From assembly GCF_005047355.1 (NCBI RefSeq), contig NZ_SUMC01000008.1, positions 186,001-250,000 of the forward strand: a stretch of 64,000 bases of DNA, in the 5' to 3' direction. Position 1 is the stretch's first letter; each line of letters begins with the position of its first letter. The stretch comes from Actinacidiphila oryziradicis. GTDB taxonomy: Bacteria > Actinomycetota > Actinomycetes > Streptomycetales > Streptomycetaceae. The position numbers and the translations under genes are program-made. The notes beneath the pieces were generated by a model. That model saw nothing but the letters and a program-made list of their open reading frames with translations. It was not told where the DNA came from and ran no database searches. Positions 34,998 through 42,234 of the stretch are shown here, piece after piece.

Positions 34998-36560
34998 ATG
35001 ACCGCGATCGACCCGGGCAGCACCGTAGCTGTCGTCGGCACCGGCACGATGGGCCAGGGAATTGCCCAGGTCGCCCTGGTCGCCGGGCATTCCGTACGGC
35101 TGTATGACGCCGCTCCCGGCCGTGCCGAGCACGCGGCCAGGAGCATCGCCGCGCGCCTCGACCGGCTGGTGGGCAAGGGCACGTTGGACGCCGCCGAGCG
35201 GGACGCGGCATGCGGTCGGCTCAGTGCCGCGGAGAAGCTCGTGGACCTTGAGGGCGCCGAGCTTGTGGTGGAGGCGATTCTGGAGGATCTCGGCGCCAAG
35301 CAGCAGGTCTTCTCGGCCCTGGAGACCGTCGTCGCCGACAGCTGTCTGCTCGCCACCAACACCTCTTCCCTCCCGGTCACCGCCGTCGCCGGGGCGCTGC
35401 GCCGTCCGGGCCGTTTTGTCGGTCTGCACTTTTTCAATCCGGCGCCGCTGCTGCCGCTCGTCGAGGTTGTCTCCGGCCACGCCACCGAGGAGAGGGCCGT
35501 CACGGCGGCGTACGAGACGGTCGCCGCCTGGGGCAAGATCCCGGTCCGTGCCGCCGACATGCCCGGTTTCATCGTCAACCGTGTCGCCCGCCCGTTCTAC
35601 GCGGAGGCTTTCCGCCTCTATCAGGACCGGGCCGCTGATCCGGCCACGATCGACGCGGTGGTACGCGAGTGCGGCGGTTTCAGGATGGGGCCCTTCGAAC
35701 TCACTGACCTGATCGGCCAGGATGTGAACGAGGCTGTCACCCGTTCGGTGTGGCAGTCGTTCTTCCACGACCCGAAGTTCGCCCCGTCGCTCGCGCAGCG
35801 GCGGCTGGTGGAGTCGGGGAGGCTGGGCCGGAAAACGGGGCGCGGCTGGTACGTGTACGAGGGCAAGGAGGGGGCGGCGGCGGAACGCCCGCTGCCGCGC
35901 ACGGCTCCGCCGGAGAGTCCGCCGGCCGAAGTGGTGCTGAGCGGTGACCTCGGTCCGGCCGAGGAGCTGACCGGGATGATTCGTGAGGCCGGGATCAAGG
36001 TGTCGTCCAGCCATGAACCGTCCGAGCGGCACGGTGCCGTCCTGCTGCCGGACGGCACTCGGCTGGGGCTCACCGGGGGACGGATGGCGGCCCAGGAAGC
36101 CCCGGTGCGCCAGATCCTCTTCGATCTCGCCCTCGACTACCGCGCCGCCACACGGATCGCTCTCGCGCCGTCCAATGTCGTCGAACCCCGCTCGCTGGCG
36201 ATGGCGGTAGGCCTCTTCCAGGCGCTGGGCATGCAGGTCAGCGTCATCGAGGACACACCTGGCCTGATTGTCGCGCGGACGGTCGCGATGCTCGTCGACC
36301 TCGCGGCGAATGCCCTGGCGCAGGGCGTCGCCTCGCAGTCGGACATCGACAAGGCCATGCGGCTCGGAGTGGGTTACCCGATGGGGCCGCTGGAATGGGG
36401 CGAGCGGCTCACCGCCAGGTGGGTGAGTGACTTTCTCCGGGGGATGCATGGGGAATGCCCGGACGGCCGCTATGCGCCGTCGCTCCTGCTGCGGCGTTGC
36501 GCCGCTACTGGGCGCCCGTTGCGGCACCGGGCGGCGGTCGGACAGCCGTTCGTTGGATAA
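34998..36560 (+). CDS. paaH: 3-hydroxyacyl-CoA dehydrogenase with duplicated C-terminal domain (PaaH type)
   Basis: The 520-residue enzyme oxidises 3-hydroxyacyl-CoA with NAD. The Rossmann motif VAVVGTGTMGQGIAQVALVAGHSVRLYD is at residues 8-35. LHFFNPAPLLPLVEVV and the first C-terminal helical domain (MPGFIVNRVARPFYAEAFRLYQD) follow. A second copy (TPGLIVARTVAMLVDLAANALAQGVASQSDIDKAMRLGVGYPMGPLEWGE) follows a linker. This double-domain form is typical of PaaH/PaaC enzymes. ATG 34998 follows GGAGGAAGG. The TetR gene starts 2 bases after its stop, so the two form one operon. Confidence 0.93.
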   Translation: MTAIDPGSTVAVVGTGTMGQGIAQVALVAGHSVRLYDAAPGRAEHAARSIAARLDRLVGKGTLDAAERDAACGRLSAAEKLVDLEGAELVVEAILEDLGAKQQVFSALETVVADSCLLATNTSSLPVTAVAGALRRPGRFVGLHFFNPAPLLPLVEVVSGHATEERAVTAAYETVAAWGKIPVRAADMPGFIVNRVARPFYAEAFRLYQDRAADPATIDAVVRECGGFRMGPFELTDLIGQDVNEAVTRSVWQSFFHDPKFAPSLAQRRLVESGRLGRKTGRGWYVYEGKEGAAAERPLPRTAPPESPPAEVVLSGDLGPAEELTGMIREAGIKVSSSHEPSERHGAVLLPDGTRLGLTGGRMAAQEAPVRQILFDLALDYRAATRIALAPSNVVEPRSLAMAVGLFQALGMQVSVIEDTPGLIVARTVAMLVDLAANALAQGVASQSDIDKAMRLGVGYPMGPLEWGERLTARWVSDFLRGMHGECPDGRYAPSLLLRRCAATGRPLRHRAAVGQPFVG

Positions 36561-36562
36561 TC

Positions 36563-37177
36563 ATGGTCATGGCGCAGAGCGGCAACGAGACCCCGGTCCC
36601 CAAGAGGTACACCTACACCCCCGAATCGCTGCTCGCCGTCGCCGTGGAGGTCTTCAATGAGCGTGGCTACGACGGCACCTCCATGGAGCACCTCTCACGC
36701 GCCGCCGGGATTTCCAAGTCGTCGATCTACCACCATGTCCGGGGTAAGGAGGAGCTGCTCCACCGGGCCGTCAGCCGCGCCCTGGACGGGCTTTTCGGCA
36801 TCCTGGAGGAGCCGGGGGCACACCGGGGCCGGGCGGTCGAGCGGCTGGAGTATGTGACCCGTCGTACCGCTGAGGTGCTGATGACGGACCTGCCGTATGT
36901 GACCCTGCTGCTGCGCGTACGCGGGAACACCGACACGGAGCGGTGGGCGATGGGGCGCCGCCGGGAGTTCGACCAGCGGGTCACCGACCTGCTGGAGGCG
37001 GCGGCCGGGGAGGGGGATCTCCGTGCGGATGTGGATCTGCGGCTGGCGACCCGGCTGCTCTTCGGGATGATCAACTCGATGGTGGAGTGGTACCGGCCCG
37101 AGGCCGGTGGGGCATCCGCCGTGGAGCAAGTCGCGGACGTGGTGGTGCGGCTGGCCTTCGACGGGCTGCGTAAGTAG
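36563..37177 (+). CDS. TetR family regulator of the paa/bkd genes (PaaR-like)
   Basis: The 204-residue TetR protein has a typical DNA-binding domain (LLAVAVEVFNERGYDGTSMEHLSRAAGISKSSIYHHVRGKEELLHRAV, residues 18-65) and a short C-terminal ligand domain. It is cotranscribed with paaH and probably represses its own operon and paaN through the palindrome at 34915-34928. A near-identical palindrome 65 bases upstream of bkdA makes that operon a second likely target. The inducer could be a phenylacetyl- or branched-chain acyl-CoA. ATG 36563 or 36569 are both possible. Confidence 0.88.
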   Translation: MVMAQSGNETPVPKRYTYTPESLLAVAVEVFNERGYDGTSMEHLSRAAGISKSSIYHHVRGKEELLHRAVSRALDGLFGILEEPGAHRGRAVERLEYVTRRTAEVLMTDLPYVTLLLRVRGNTDTERWAMGRRREFDQRVTDLLEAAAGEGDLRADVDLRLATRLLFGMINSMVEWYRPEAGGASAVEQVADVVVRLAFDGLRK

Positions 37178-37210
37178 ACCGCTGCGTCAGACCGGCGCCG
37201 GGCCGCCGGG

Positions 37211-37726
37211 TCAGTCGCCGACCACGCGATCGGTCTCCTCGAAGACCAGCAGCGTCCGGCTGCTCAGCACTTCGGGGATCGCCTGGAGCCGGGTCAGGAC
37301 GAGCTCGCGCAGGCTGCGGTTGTCGGGGGTGTGCACCAGCATCAGTACGTCGAAGTCGCCGCTGACCAGGGCGATGTGGGCGACACCGGGCAGGTCGGTG
37401 AGCTTGTCGCGGACGGTGCGCCAGGAGTTCTGCACGATCTTGAGGGTGATGTACGCGGATGCCCCCTGGCCTGCTCTTTCGTGGTCGACGCGGGCGGTGA
37501 AGCCGCGGATGACACCGTCGTCGATGAGCCGGTTGATACGGGCATAGGCATTGGCGCGCGATACGTGCACGCGGTCGGCCACGGAGCGTATCGAGGCGCG
37601 GCCGTCCTCTTGGAGCAGCCGCAGGATGGCGCGGTCGATGGAGTCCAGCGGACGTCCCGGCTGCCCAGATGGTTCTGCGGGTTCCGACGGCTCCGCTGAT
37701 GGGTTGGCCGTTTGTTCATTTGTCAC
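37211..37726 (-). CDS. bkdR: Lrp/AsnC family regulator (BkdR-like)
   Basis: The 171-residue protein has a short Ser/Pro/Glu-rich N-terminus, then the Lrp helix-turn-helix (LDSIDRAILRLLQEDGRASIRSVADRVHVSRANAYARINRLIDDGVI) and the RAM/AsnC ligand-binding domain (AYITLKIVQNSWRTVRDKLTDLPGVAHIALVSGDFDVLMLVHT). It is divergent from bkdA, the standard position of the leucine-responsive BkdR activator or repressor of branched-chain 2-oxoacid dehydrogenase genes. GTG 37726 is chosen; GGGAGG lies upstream. The symbol is by context. Confidence 0.9.
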   Translation of the reverse strand: MTNEQTANPSAEPSEPAEPSGQPGRPLDSIDRAILRLLQEDGRASIRSVADRVHVSRANAYARINRLIDDGVIRGFTARVDHERAGQGASAYITLKIVQNSWRTVRDKLTDLPGVAHIALVSGDFDVLMLVHTPDNRSLRELVLTRLQAIPEVLSSRTLLVFEETDRVVGD

Positions 37727-37784
37727 GCCCCCGAGCCTCCCTAGCATGGACGTACTGATCCCATCTCAGGGTGTGGAGAACCGT

Positions 37785-37793
37785 TTGTCCACA
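37785..37793 (+). promoter_or_regulatory. DnaA box of the Streptomyces-preferred type upstream of bkdA
   Basis: TTGTCCACA, the preferred Streptomyces DnaA box, lies in the bkdR-bkdA divergent gap. It is a single copy, so evidence is moderate. A related degenerate TGTGGAGAA lies 10 bases before it. Confidence 0.5.
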
Positions 37794-37828
37794 GGCGGAA
37801 AGCACCTGTAGCCAAAATGCCTCCTCCG

Positions 37829-37842
37829 ACCGAACAATCGGT
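37829..37842. promoter_or_regulatory. TetR-type operator ACCGAACAATCGGT upstream of bkdA
   Basis: The arms ACCGA and TCGGT are perfect with a 4-base spacer. Read on the other strand it is ACCGATTGTTCGGT, differing from the paa operator by one base. It lies 65 bases before the bkdA start, a good place for repression. Confidence 0.7.
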
Positions 37843-37906
37843 GGAAGAGCGATACCCGCTCTGCCCTTTGATAATTCGGACACCTGTCCAAGAGGAGGTG
37901 CTCGCG

Positions 37907-39034
37907 ATGACAGTCGTGGACCAGCCCGTCTGGCGCCCCCGCACCGATGCCGGGCCGCTGCTGCCCGACCCCGAGCCATACCGGCTGCTCGGCACTCCAG
38001 CCGCCCGCGAGCTCGATCCCGGGCTGCTGACCGAGCTGCACGTACAGCTGCTGCGCGGCCGCCGCTACAACCGGCAGGCCACCGCCCTCACGAAGCAGGG
38101 CCGTCTCGCCGTCTACCCCTCCAGCACCGGCCAGGAGGCCTGCCAGATCGCCGCCGCGCTCGCCCTCCAACCGCAGGACTGGCTGTTCCCCAGCTACCGC
38201 GACACCCTCGCCGTCGTCGCCCGCGGTGTCGACCCCGTCCAGGCCCTCACCCTGCTGCGCGGCGACTGGCACAGCGGCTACGACCCGCACCAACACCGCG
38301 TCGCCCCGCTCTCCACCCCTCTGGCCACCCAGCTGCCCCACGCTGTCGGCCTGGCCCACGCCGCCCGCCTCCGGGGCGACAGCGTCGTCGCGCTCGCCAT
38401 GGTCGGGGACGGCGGCACCAGTGAGGGCGACTTCCACGAAGCGCTCAACTTCGCCGCCGTATGGCAGGCGCCGGTCGTCTTCTTCGTACAGAACAACGGC
38501 TTCGCCATCTCCGTACCGCTCGCCAAGCAGACCGCCGCGCCGTCCCTCGCCCACAAGGCCGTCGGCTACGGCATGCCGGGCCGGCTGGTGGACGGCAATG
38601 ACGCCGCCGCCTTGCACAAGGTCCTCGGAGACGCCCTGCGACACGCCCGGGAAGGCGGCGGCCCGACGCTTATTGAGGCCGTCACCTACCGGATCGATGC
38701 ACACACCAACGCCGACGACGCAACCCGCTACCGGGACGACGCCGAGGTCGAGGCCTGGCACCAGCATGACCCGATCGCCCTGCTCGAACGGGAGTTGCGC
38801 GAGCGCGGGCTGTTCGACGAGCCGTCGGTACGGGCCGCCGAGGAAGCCGCCGAGCGGATGGCGGCCGATCTGCGGGACCGGATGAACCAGGATCCGCTCC
38901 TGGACCCGCTGGAACTCTTCTCGCATGTGTACGCGGAGCCGACTCCCCAGCTCCGTGAACAGGCCGCCATGCTGCGCGCCGAGCTGGCCGCCGAGGAGGA
39001 GTCCGCCGAGGGACTTGACGAGGTGCGGTCATGA
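37907..39034 (+). CDS. bkdA: Branched-chain 2-oxoacid dehydrogenase E1 alpha subunit (operon 1)
   Basis: The 375-residue thiamine diphosphate enzyme subunit decarboxylates 2-oxo acids from valine, leucine and isoleucine, supplying starter units for branched fatty acids. The ThDP motif GDGGTSEGDFHEALNFAAVWQAPVVFFVQNNG is clear. YPSSTGQEACQIAAALAL and YRIDAHTNADDATRYR are conserved E1-alpha blocks. AGAGGAGG precedes the ATG. The last codons read GCGGTC-ATGA, where bkdB would normally begin by overlap. Here the overlapping ATG leads into an IS110 remnant instead. Confidence 0.95.
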   Translation: MTVVDQPVWRPRTDAGPLLPDPEPYRLLGTPAARELDPGLLTELHVQLLRGRRYNRQATALTKQGRLAVYPSSTGQEACQIAAALALQPQDWLFPSYRDTLAVVARGVDPVQALTLLRGDWHSGYDPHQHRVAPLSTPLATQLPHAVGLAHAARLRGDSVVALAMVGDGGTSEGDFHEALNFAAVWQAPVVFFVQNNGFAISVPLAKQTAAPSLAHKAVGYGMPGRLVDGNDAAALHKVLGDALRHAREGGGPTLIEAVTYRIDAHTNADDATRYRDDAEVEAWHQHDPIALLERELRERGLFDEPSVRAAEEAAERMAADLRDRMNQDPLLDPLELFSHVYAEPTPQLREQAAMLRAELAAEEESAEGLDEVRS

Positions 39035-39051
39035 GTTTCCTGAGTCGACCT

Positions 39052-39285
39052 CTATGCCGCCAAGGGCGCCTCAGCGGTCGTGTCGATCTTGCCGTTGGCT
39101 TGGTGGGTGGCGGGGTCGTAGCAGGTTCCGTCGCGCCAGCAGGCCCACATCACGCGCAGCCTGGCCAGGGTCGCGGCGAACCCCTCCTCGGTCTGGGCCA
39201 GTTCCCACCGGTCGATGCGCTTGCCGGTCTCGTCCATGACCGTCACGTCATGGGTCTCGGTCGCCCAGTCCCATCCGACGAACAC
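39052..39285 (-). pseudogene. IS110 transposase, internally deleted (N-terminus fused to C-terminus)
   Basis: The 77-codon ORF starts at GTG 39285 after AGGAG. It begins FVGWDWATETHDVTVMDETGKRIDRWELAQTEEGFAATLARL, the first strands of the DEDD domain including the first catalytic Asp. It then passes directly into RVMWACWRDGTCYDPATHQANGKIDTTA, the usual C-terminal tail of these proteins. Some 300 residues including the remaining acidic residues and the catalytic serine domain are missing. The product cannot be an active recombinase. Confidence 0.75.
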
Positions 39286-39289
39286 GAAG

Positions 39290-39524
39290 GTCGTACTCCT
39301 GTGGCTCTGAAGGAGCACCTGCTCGGGGGTGAGGACGTCTGCCGGGAGCTCATTAATCGGCCCTCTGCGGGGCGTGTCCCTGAAGCCGATCAGACGGCCT
39401 CGGTCCGGCGGGGCTGGCGGAACTCATGCTGGCCGTCGAACGGCTCGCACTACTGGCCATGCACCCACCGGGACCGAGAGGTCACAACCCTACCGAAGAG
39501 GGCTGCAGAAGGGATGGTCCTCTA
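39290..39524 (-). ncRNA. Candidate bridge-RNA region of the IS110 element
   Basis: This non-coding end lies upstream of the transposase remnant. Read on the minus strand it contains ATGAG twice, at 39427-39423 (ATGAGnnCCGCC) and 39353-39349 (TAATGAG). The first matches the insertion target on the bkdB side (ATGAGnnCCGCC) and the second matches the element's own end (TAATGAG at 39523-39529). A small hairpin GCCGT-TCG-ACGGC lies directly 5' of the first. This arrangement resembles the target and donor loops of IS110 bridge RNAs. It is a prediction only. Confidence 0.45.
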
Positions 39525-40538
39525 ATGAGCACCGCCGTCGCAGCCGGGCGCAGACCCGCCACGATGGCGCACGCGCTCAACCGCGCGTTGCGCGACGCCC
39601 TCGCCGACGATCCGGCCGTCCACCTGCTCGGCGAGGACATCGGCACGCTGGGCGGTGTCTTCCGCATCACCGACGGCCTCGCCCAGGAGTTCGGCGACAG
39701 CCGCTGTACGGACACCCCACTCGCCGAGGCCGGCATCCTCGGCACCGCGGTCGGCATGGCGATGTACGGGCTGCGGCCGGTCGTCGAGATGCAGTTCGAC
39801 GCCTTCGCCTATCCCGCCTTCGAACAACTCGTCAGCCATGTCTCCCGGATGCGCAACCGCACCCGGGGAGCGGTGCCGCTGCCTATTGTGGTTCGAATCC
39901 CCTACGGCGGCGGCATCGGCGGTGTCGAGCACCACAGCGACTCCTCCGAGGCGTATTACACGCACACCCCCGGCCTCCATGTCGTCACCCCGGCGACCGT
40001 CGCCGACGCCTATGGGCTGCTGCGTGCCGCCATCGCCTCCGACGACCCCGTCGTCTTCCTGGAGCCGAAGCGGCTCTACTGGTCGAAAGCCGACTGGGCC
40101 GCCGACGCGCCCGAGGCTGTGCCGCCCATAGGACGCGCCGTAGTGCGGCGCACCGGGCGAGCCGCCACCCTCATCACGTATGGGCCGTCCCTGCCCGTCT
40201 GTCTGGAGGCCGCCGAAGCGGCGCTCGCCGAGGGCTGGGACCTTGAGGTCGTCGACCTGCGCAGCCTTGTGCCCTTCGACGACGACACGGTCGCCGCGTC
40301 CGTACGCCGCACCGGGCGCGCCCTGGTCGTGCACGAGGCGAGCGGCTTCGGCGGCGCCGGGGCGGAAATCGCGGCCAGGGTCACCGAGCGCTGCTTCCAC
40401 CATCTTGAGGCCCCGGTCCTGCGGGTCACCGGCTTCGACATCCCCTATCCGCCGCCCATGCTGGAGCGGCACCATCTGCCCGGCGTGGACCGGATCCTCG
40501 ACGCCGTCGCCCGGCTGCAGTGGGAGGAGGGCCCGTGA
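39525..40538 (+). CDS. bkdB: Branched-chain 2-oxoacid dehydrogenase E1 beta subunit (operon 1)
   Basis: The 337-residue E1-beta subunit begins MSTAVAAGRRPATMAHALNRALRDALADDPAVHLLGEDIGTLGGVFRITDGL and carries DTPLAEAGILGTAVGMAMYGLRPVVEMQFDAFAYPAFEQLVSH and VVRIPYGGGIGGVEHHSDSSEAY. It completes the ThDP site with bkdA and binds E2. The start codon lies exactly at the end of the IS110 remnant, and only a weak AGAAGGGATGG precedes it, so translation may be lower than for a coupled gene. The bkdC start overlaps its stop (TGATG). Confidence 0.95.
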   Translation: MSTAVAAGRRPATMAHALNRALRDALADDPAVHLLGEDIGTLGGVFRITDGLAQEFGDSRCTDTPLAEAGILGTAVGMAMYGLRPVVEMQFDAFAYPAFEQLVSHVSRMRNRTRGAVPLPIVVRIPYGGGIGGVEHHSDSSEAYYTHTPGLHVVTPATVADAYGLLRAAIASDDPVVFLEPKRLYWSKADWAADAPEAVPPIGRAVVRRTGRAATLITYGPSLPVCLEAAEAALAEGWDLEVVDLRSLVPFDDDTVAASVRRTGRALVVHEASGFGGAGAEIAARVTERCFHHLEAPVLRVTGFDIPYPPPMLERHHLPGVDRILDAVARLQWEEGP

Positions 40539-42172
40539 TGGCCGTAGTCCGCGAATTCGTCCTCCCGGACTTGGGAGAAGGGCTCACCGAGGCCGAGATC
40601 GTGCGGTGGCTGGTGCAGACAGGCGATGTCGTCGCCGTCGACCAGCCGGTCGTCGAGGTCGAGACCGCCAAGGCGGTGGTCGAGATCCCGTGCCCCTACG
40701 GCGGTGTCGTCACCGCGCTCTTCGGCGACGCCGGTGAGGAGATCCTGGTCGGCCGCCCGCTGCTGACCGTCGCGGTCGGGCCCCAGGAGCCGGCCGCCTC
40801 CGGCGAGGAGCGGCCGGGCGTCGCGGGTCCAGCGGCCGAGGGCTCGGGCAATGTGCTGGTCGGCTACGGCACGGCCGCGCCGGGTGCCAGGCGGCGCCGG
40901 GTCCGGCCGGACCGGGCCGGAGGCGCTGCGGCGGCTGCCGGACCGGGTTCCGGGGCCGGGGCTCGGCGGCCGCCGGTGCGGTCCGGCGGGGTGTCCGGCG
41001 CAGAGTCCGGTATGCCCGCGCCGGATGACCCGGCAGAGCCCGGTCGTCAGCGGCCGGAGGTCTCCGCCATGCCTGCCGCAGCCGCCGGCCAGGAAGGCGG
41101 CCATGAGGGCGCCGGGGACGGCCCCGTGGCAGTCATCTCGCCGCTTGTGCGGCGGATCGCACGAGAACACGGCGTCGACCTGCGGACGCTGGCCGGCACA
41201 GGTCCGGAGGGGCTCATCCTGCGCGCGGATGTCGAGCGTGCCGTCGCCGAAGCCTCGGCGTGGGCGTACAGCAGCCGCGCCTCGACGACGGTCCACCGGA
41301 ATCCGGCGGACGAGGCGCGAGAGGTGCGACTCGATGGCCTCGCACCGGAGGCAGCCCCGCCCTGGGTGCCCTCAAGGCGGTCCGGGCAGTCCGGACCCGT
41401 GGACGGACCCGTAGACACGGAGCAGGCCGCGCCGGGCGGCGCCGGGGCCGCAGCCGGGCTGCCCGGCGGAGCGCCGGGTGCCGTCGGGGCACGGATACCG
41501 CTACGCGGGGTCCGTGGCGCCGTCGCAGCGAAGCTGTCGCGCAGCCGGCGCGAGATCCCGGACGCGACCTGCTGGGTGGACGCCGACGCGACCGACCTGC
41601 TGGCAGCGAGGGCCGCGATGAACGCCGGGGCCGGGCCGAAGGTCTCGGTGCTCGCCCTCCTGGCGCGGATCTGCGCGGCGGCGCTGGCGCGGTACCCCGA
41701 GCTCAATTCGACCGTCGACAGCGAGCGGAACGAGATCGTACGGCTGCCGGCGGTGCATCTGGGATTCGCGGCACAGACGGAACGCGGGCTGGTCGTGCCG
41801 GTGGTAAGGGACGCCCACGCGCGGACCACGGATGGGCTGTCGGCCGAGATCGGGCGGCTTACCGAGGCCGCCCGGACGGGCAGCCTCAAACCGGCCGAGC
41901 TGACCGGTGGCACCTTCACCCTCAACAACTACGGAGTTTTCGGGGTGGACGGCTCGACGCCGATCATCAACCACCCAGAGGCCGCGATGCTCGGCTTCGG
42001 CCGAATAGCCCCCAAACCCTGGGTGCACCAGGGCGAGCTGGCCGTCCGGCAGGTCGTCCAGCTGTCACTCACCTTCGACCACCGGGTCTGCGACGGGGGC
42101 ACGGCGGGCGGCTTCCTGCGCTTCGTCGCCGACTGCGTGGAGCAGCCGGCCATGTTGCTCCGGGCGGTGTGA
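40538..42172 (+). CDS. bkdC: Branched-chain 2-oxoacid dehydrogenase E2 (dihydrolipoamide acyltransferase, operon 1)
   Basis: The 544-residue acyltransferase transfers the acyl group from E1 to CoA. The lipoyl domain is at residues 5-80, with the lipoylated lysine in VETAKAVVEIPCPYGG. A long Ala/Gly/Pro linker leads to an E1/E3-binding domain (SPLVRRIAREHGVDLRTLAGTGPEGLILRADVERAV). A second long linker leads to the catalytic domain ending LTFDHRVCDGGTAGGFLRFVADCVEQP, with the active-site His. E2 here is about 50 residues longer than its operon 2 paralogue because of linker length. No E3 gene is nearby. Confidence 0.94.
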   Translation: MAVVREFVLPDLGEGLTEAEIVRWLVQTGDVVAVDQPVVEVETAKAVVEIPCPYGGVVTALFGDAGEEILVGRPLLTVAVGPQEPAASGEERPGVAGPAAEGSGNVLVGYGTAAPGARRRRVRPDRAGGAAAAAGPGSGAGARRPPVRSGGVSGAESGMPAPDDPAEPGRQRPEVSAMPAAAAGQEGGHEGAGDGPVAVISPLVRRIAREHGVDLRTLAGTGPEGLILRADVERAVAEASAWAYSSRASTTVHRNPADEAREVRLDGLAPEAAPPWVPSRRSGQSGPVDGPVDTEQAAPGGAGAAAGLPGGAPGAVGARIPLRGVRGAVAAKLSRSRREIPDATCWVDADATDLLAARAAMNAGAGPKVSVLALLARICAAALARYPELNSTVDSERNEIVRLPAVHLGFAAQTERGLVVPVVRDAHARTTDGLSAEIGRLTEAARTGSLKPAELTGGTFTLNNYGVFGVDGSTPIINHPEAAMLGFGRIAPKPWVHQGELAVRQVVQLSLTFDHRVCDGGTAGGFLRFVADCVEQPAMLLRAV

Positions 42173-42234
42173 GAGGGCCCCGCCTGAGGCGGCGGCGCTC
42201 TCCGAAATGCCGGCGGGTAGGCGATACTCCGGGC

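Larger units (their letters stand above)
39031..39529 (-). mobile_element. Internally deleted IS110-family element inserted between bkdA and bkdB
   Basis: About 494 bases separate the bkdA stop from bkdB, although these genes normally overlap. The insert is bounded by ATGAG at 39031-39035 and 39525-39529. On the minus strand it encodes a 77-residue fusion of the start and end of an IS110 transposase. About 240 non-coding bases remain on the 5' side of that ORF. IS110 elements carry their recombination-guide (bridge) RNA there. The element looks like a short non-autonomous derivative that kept its ends. Confidence 0.75.
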
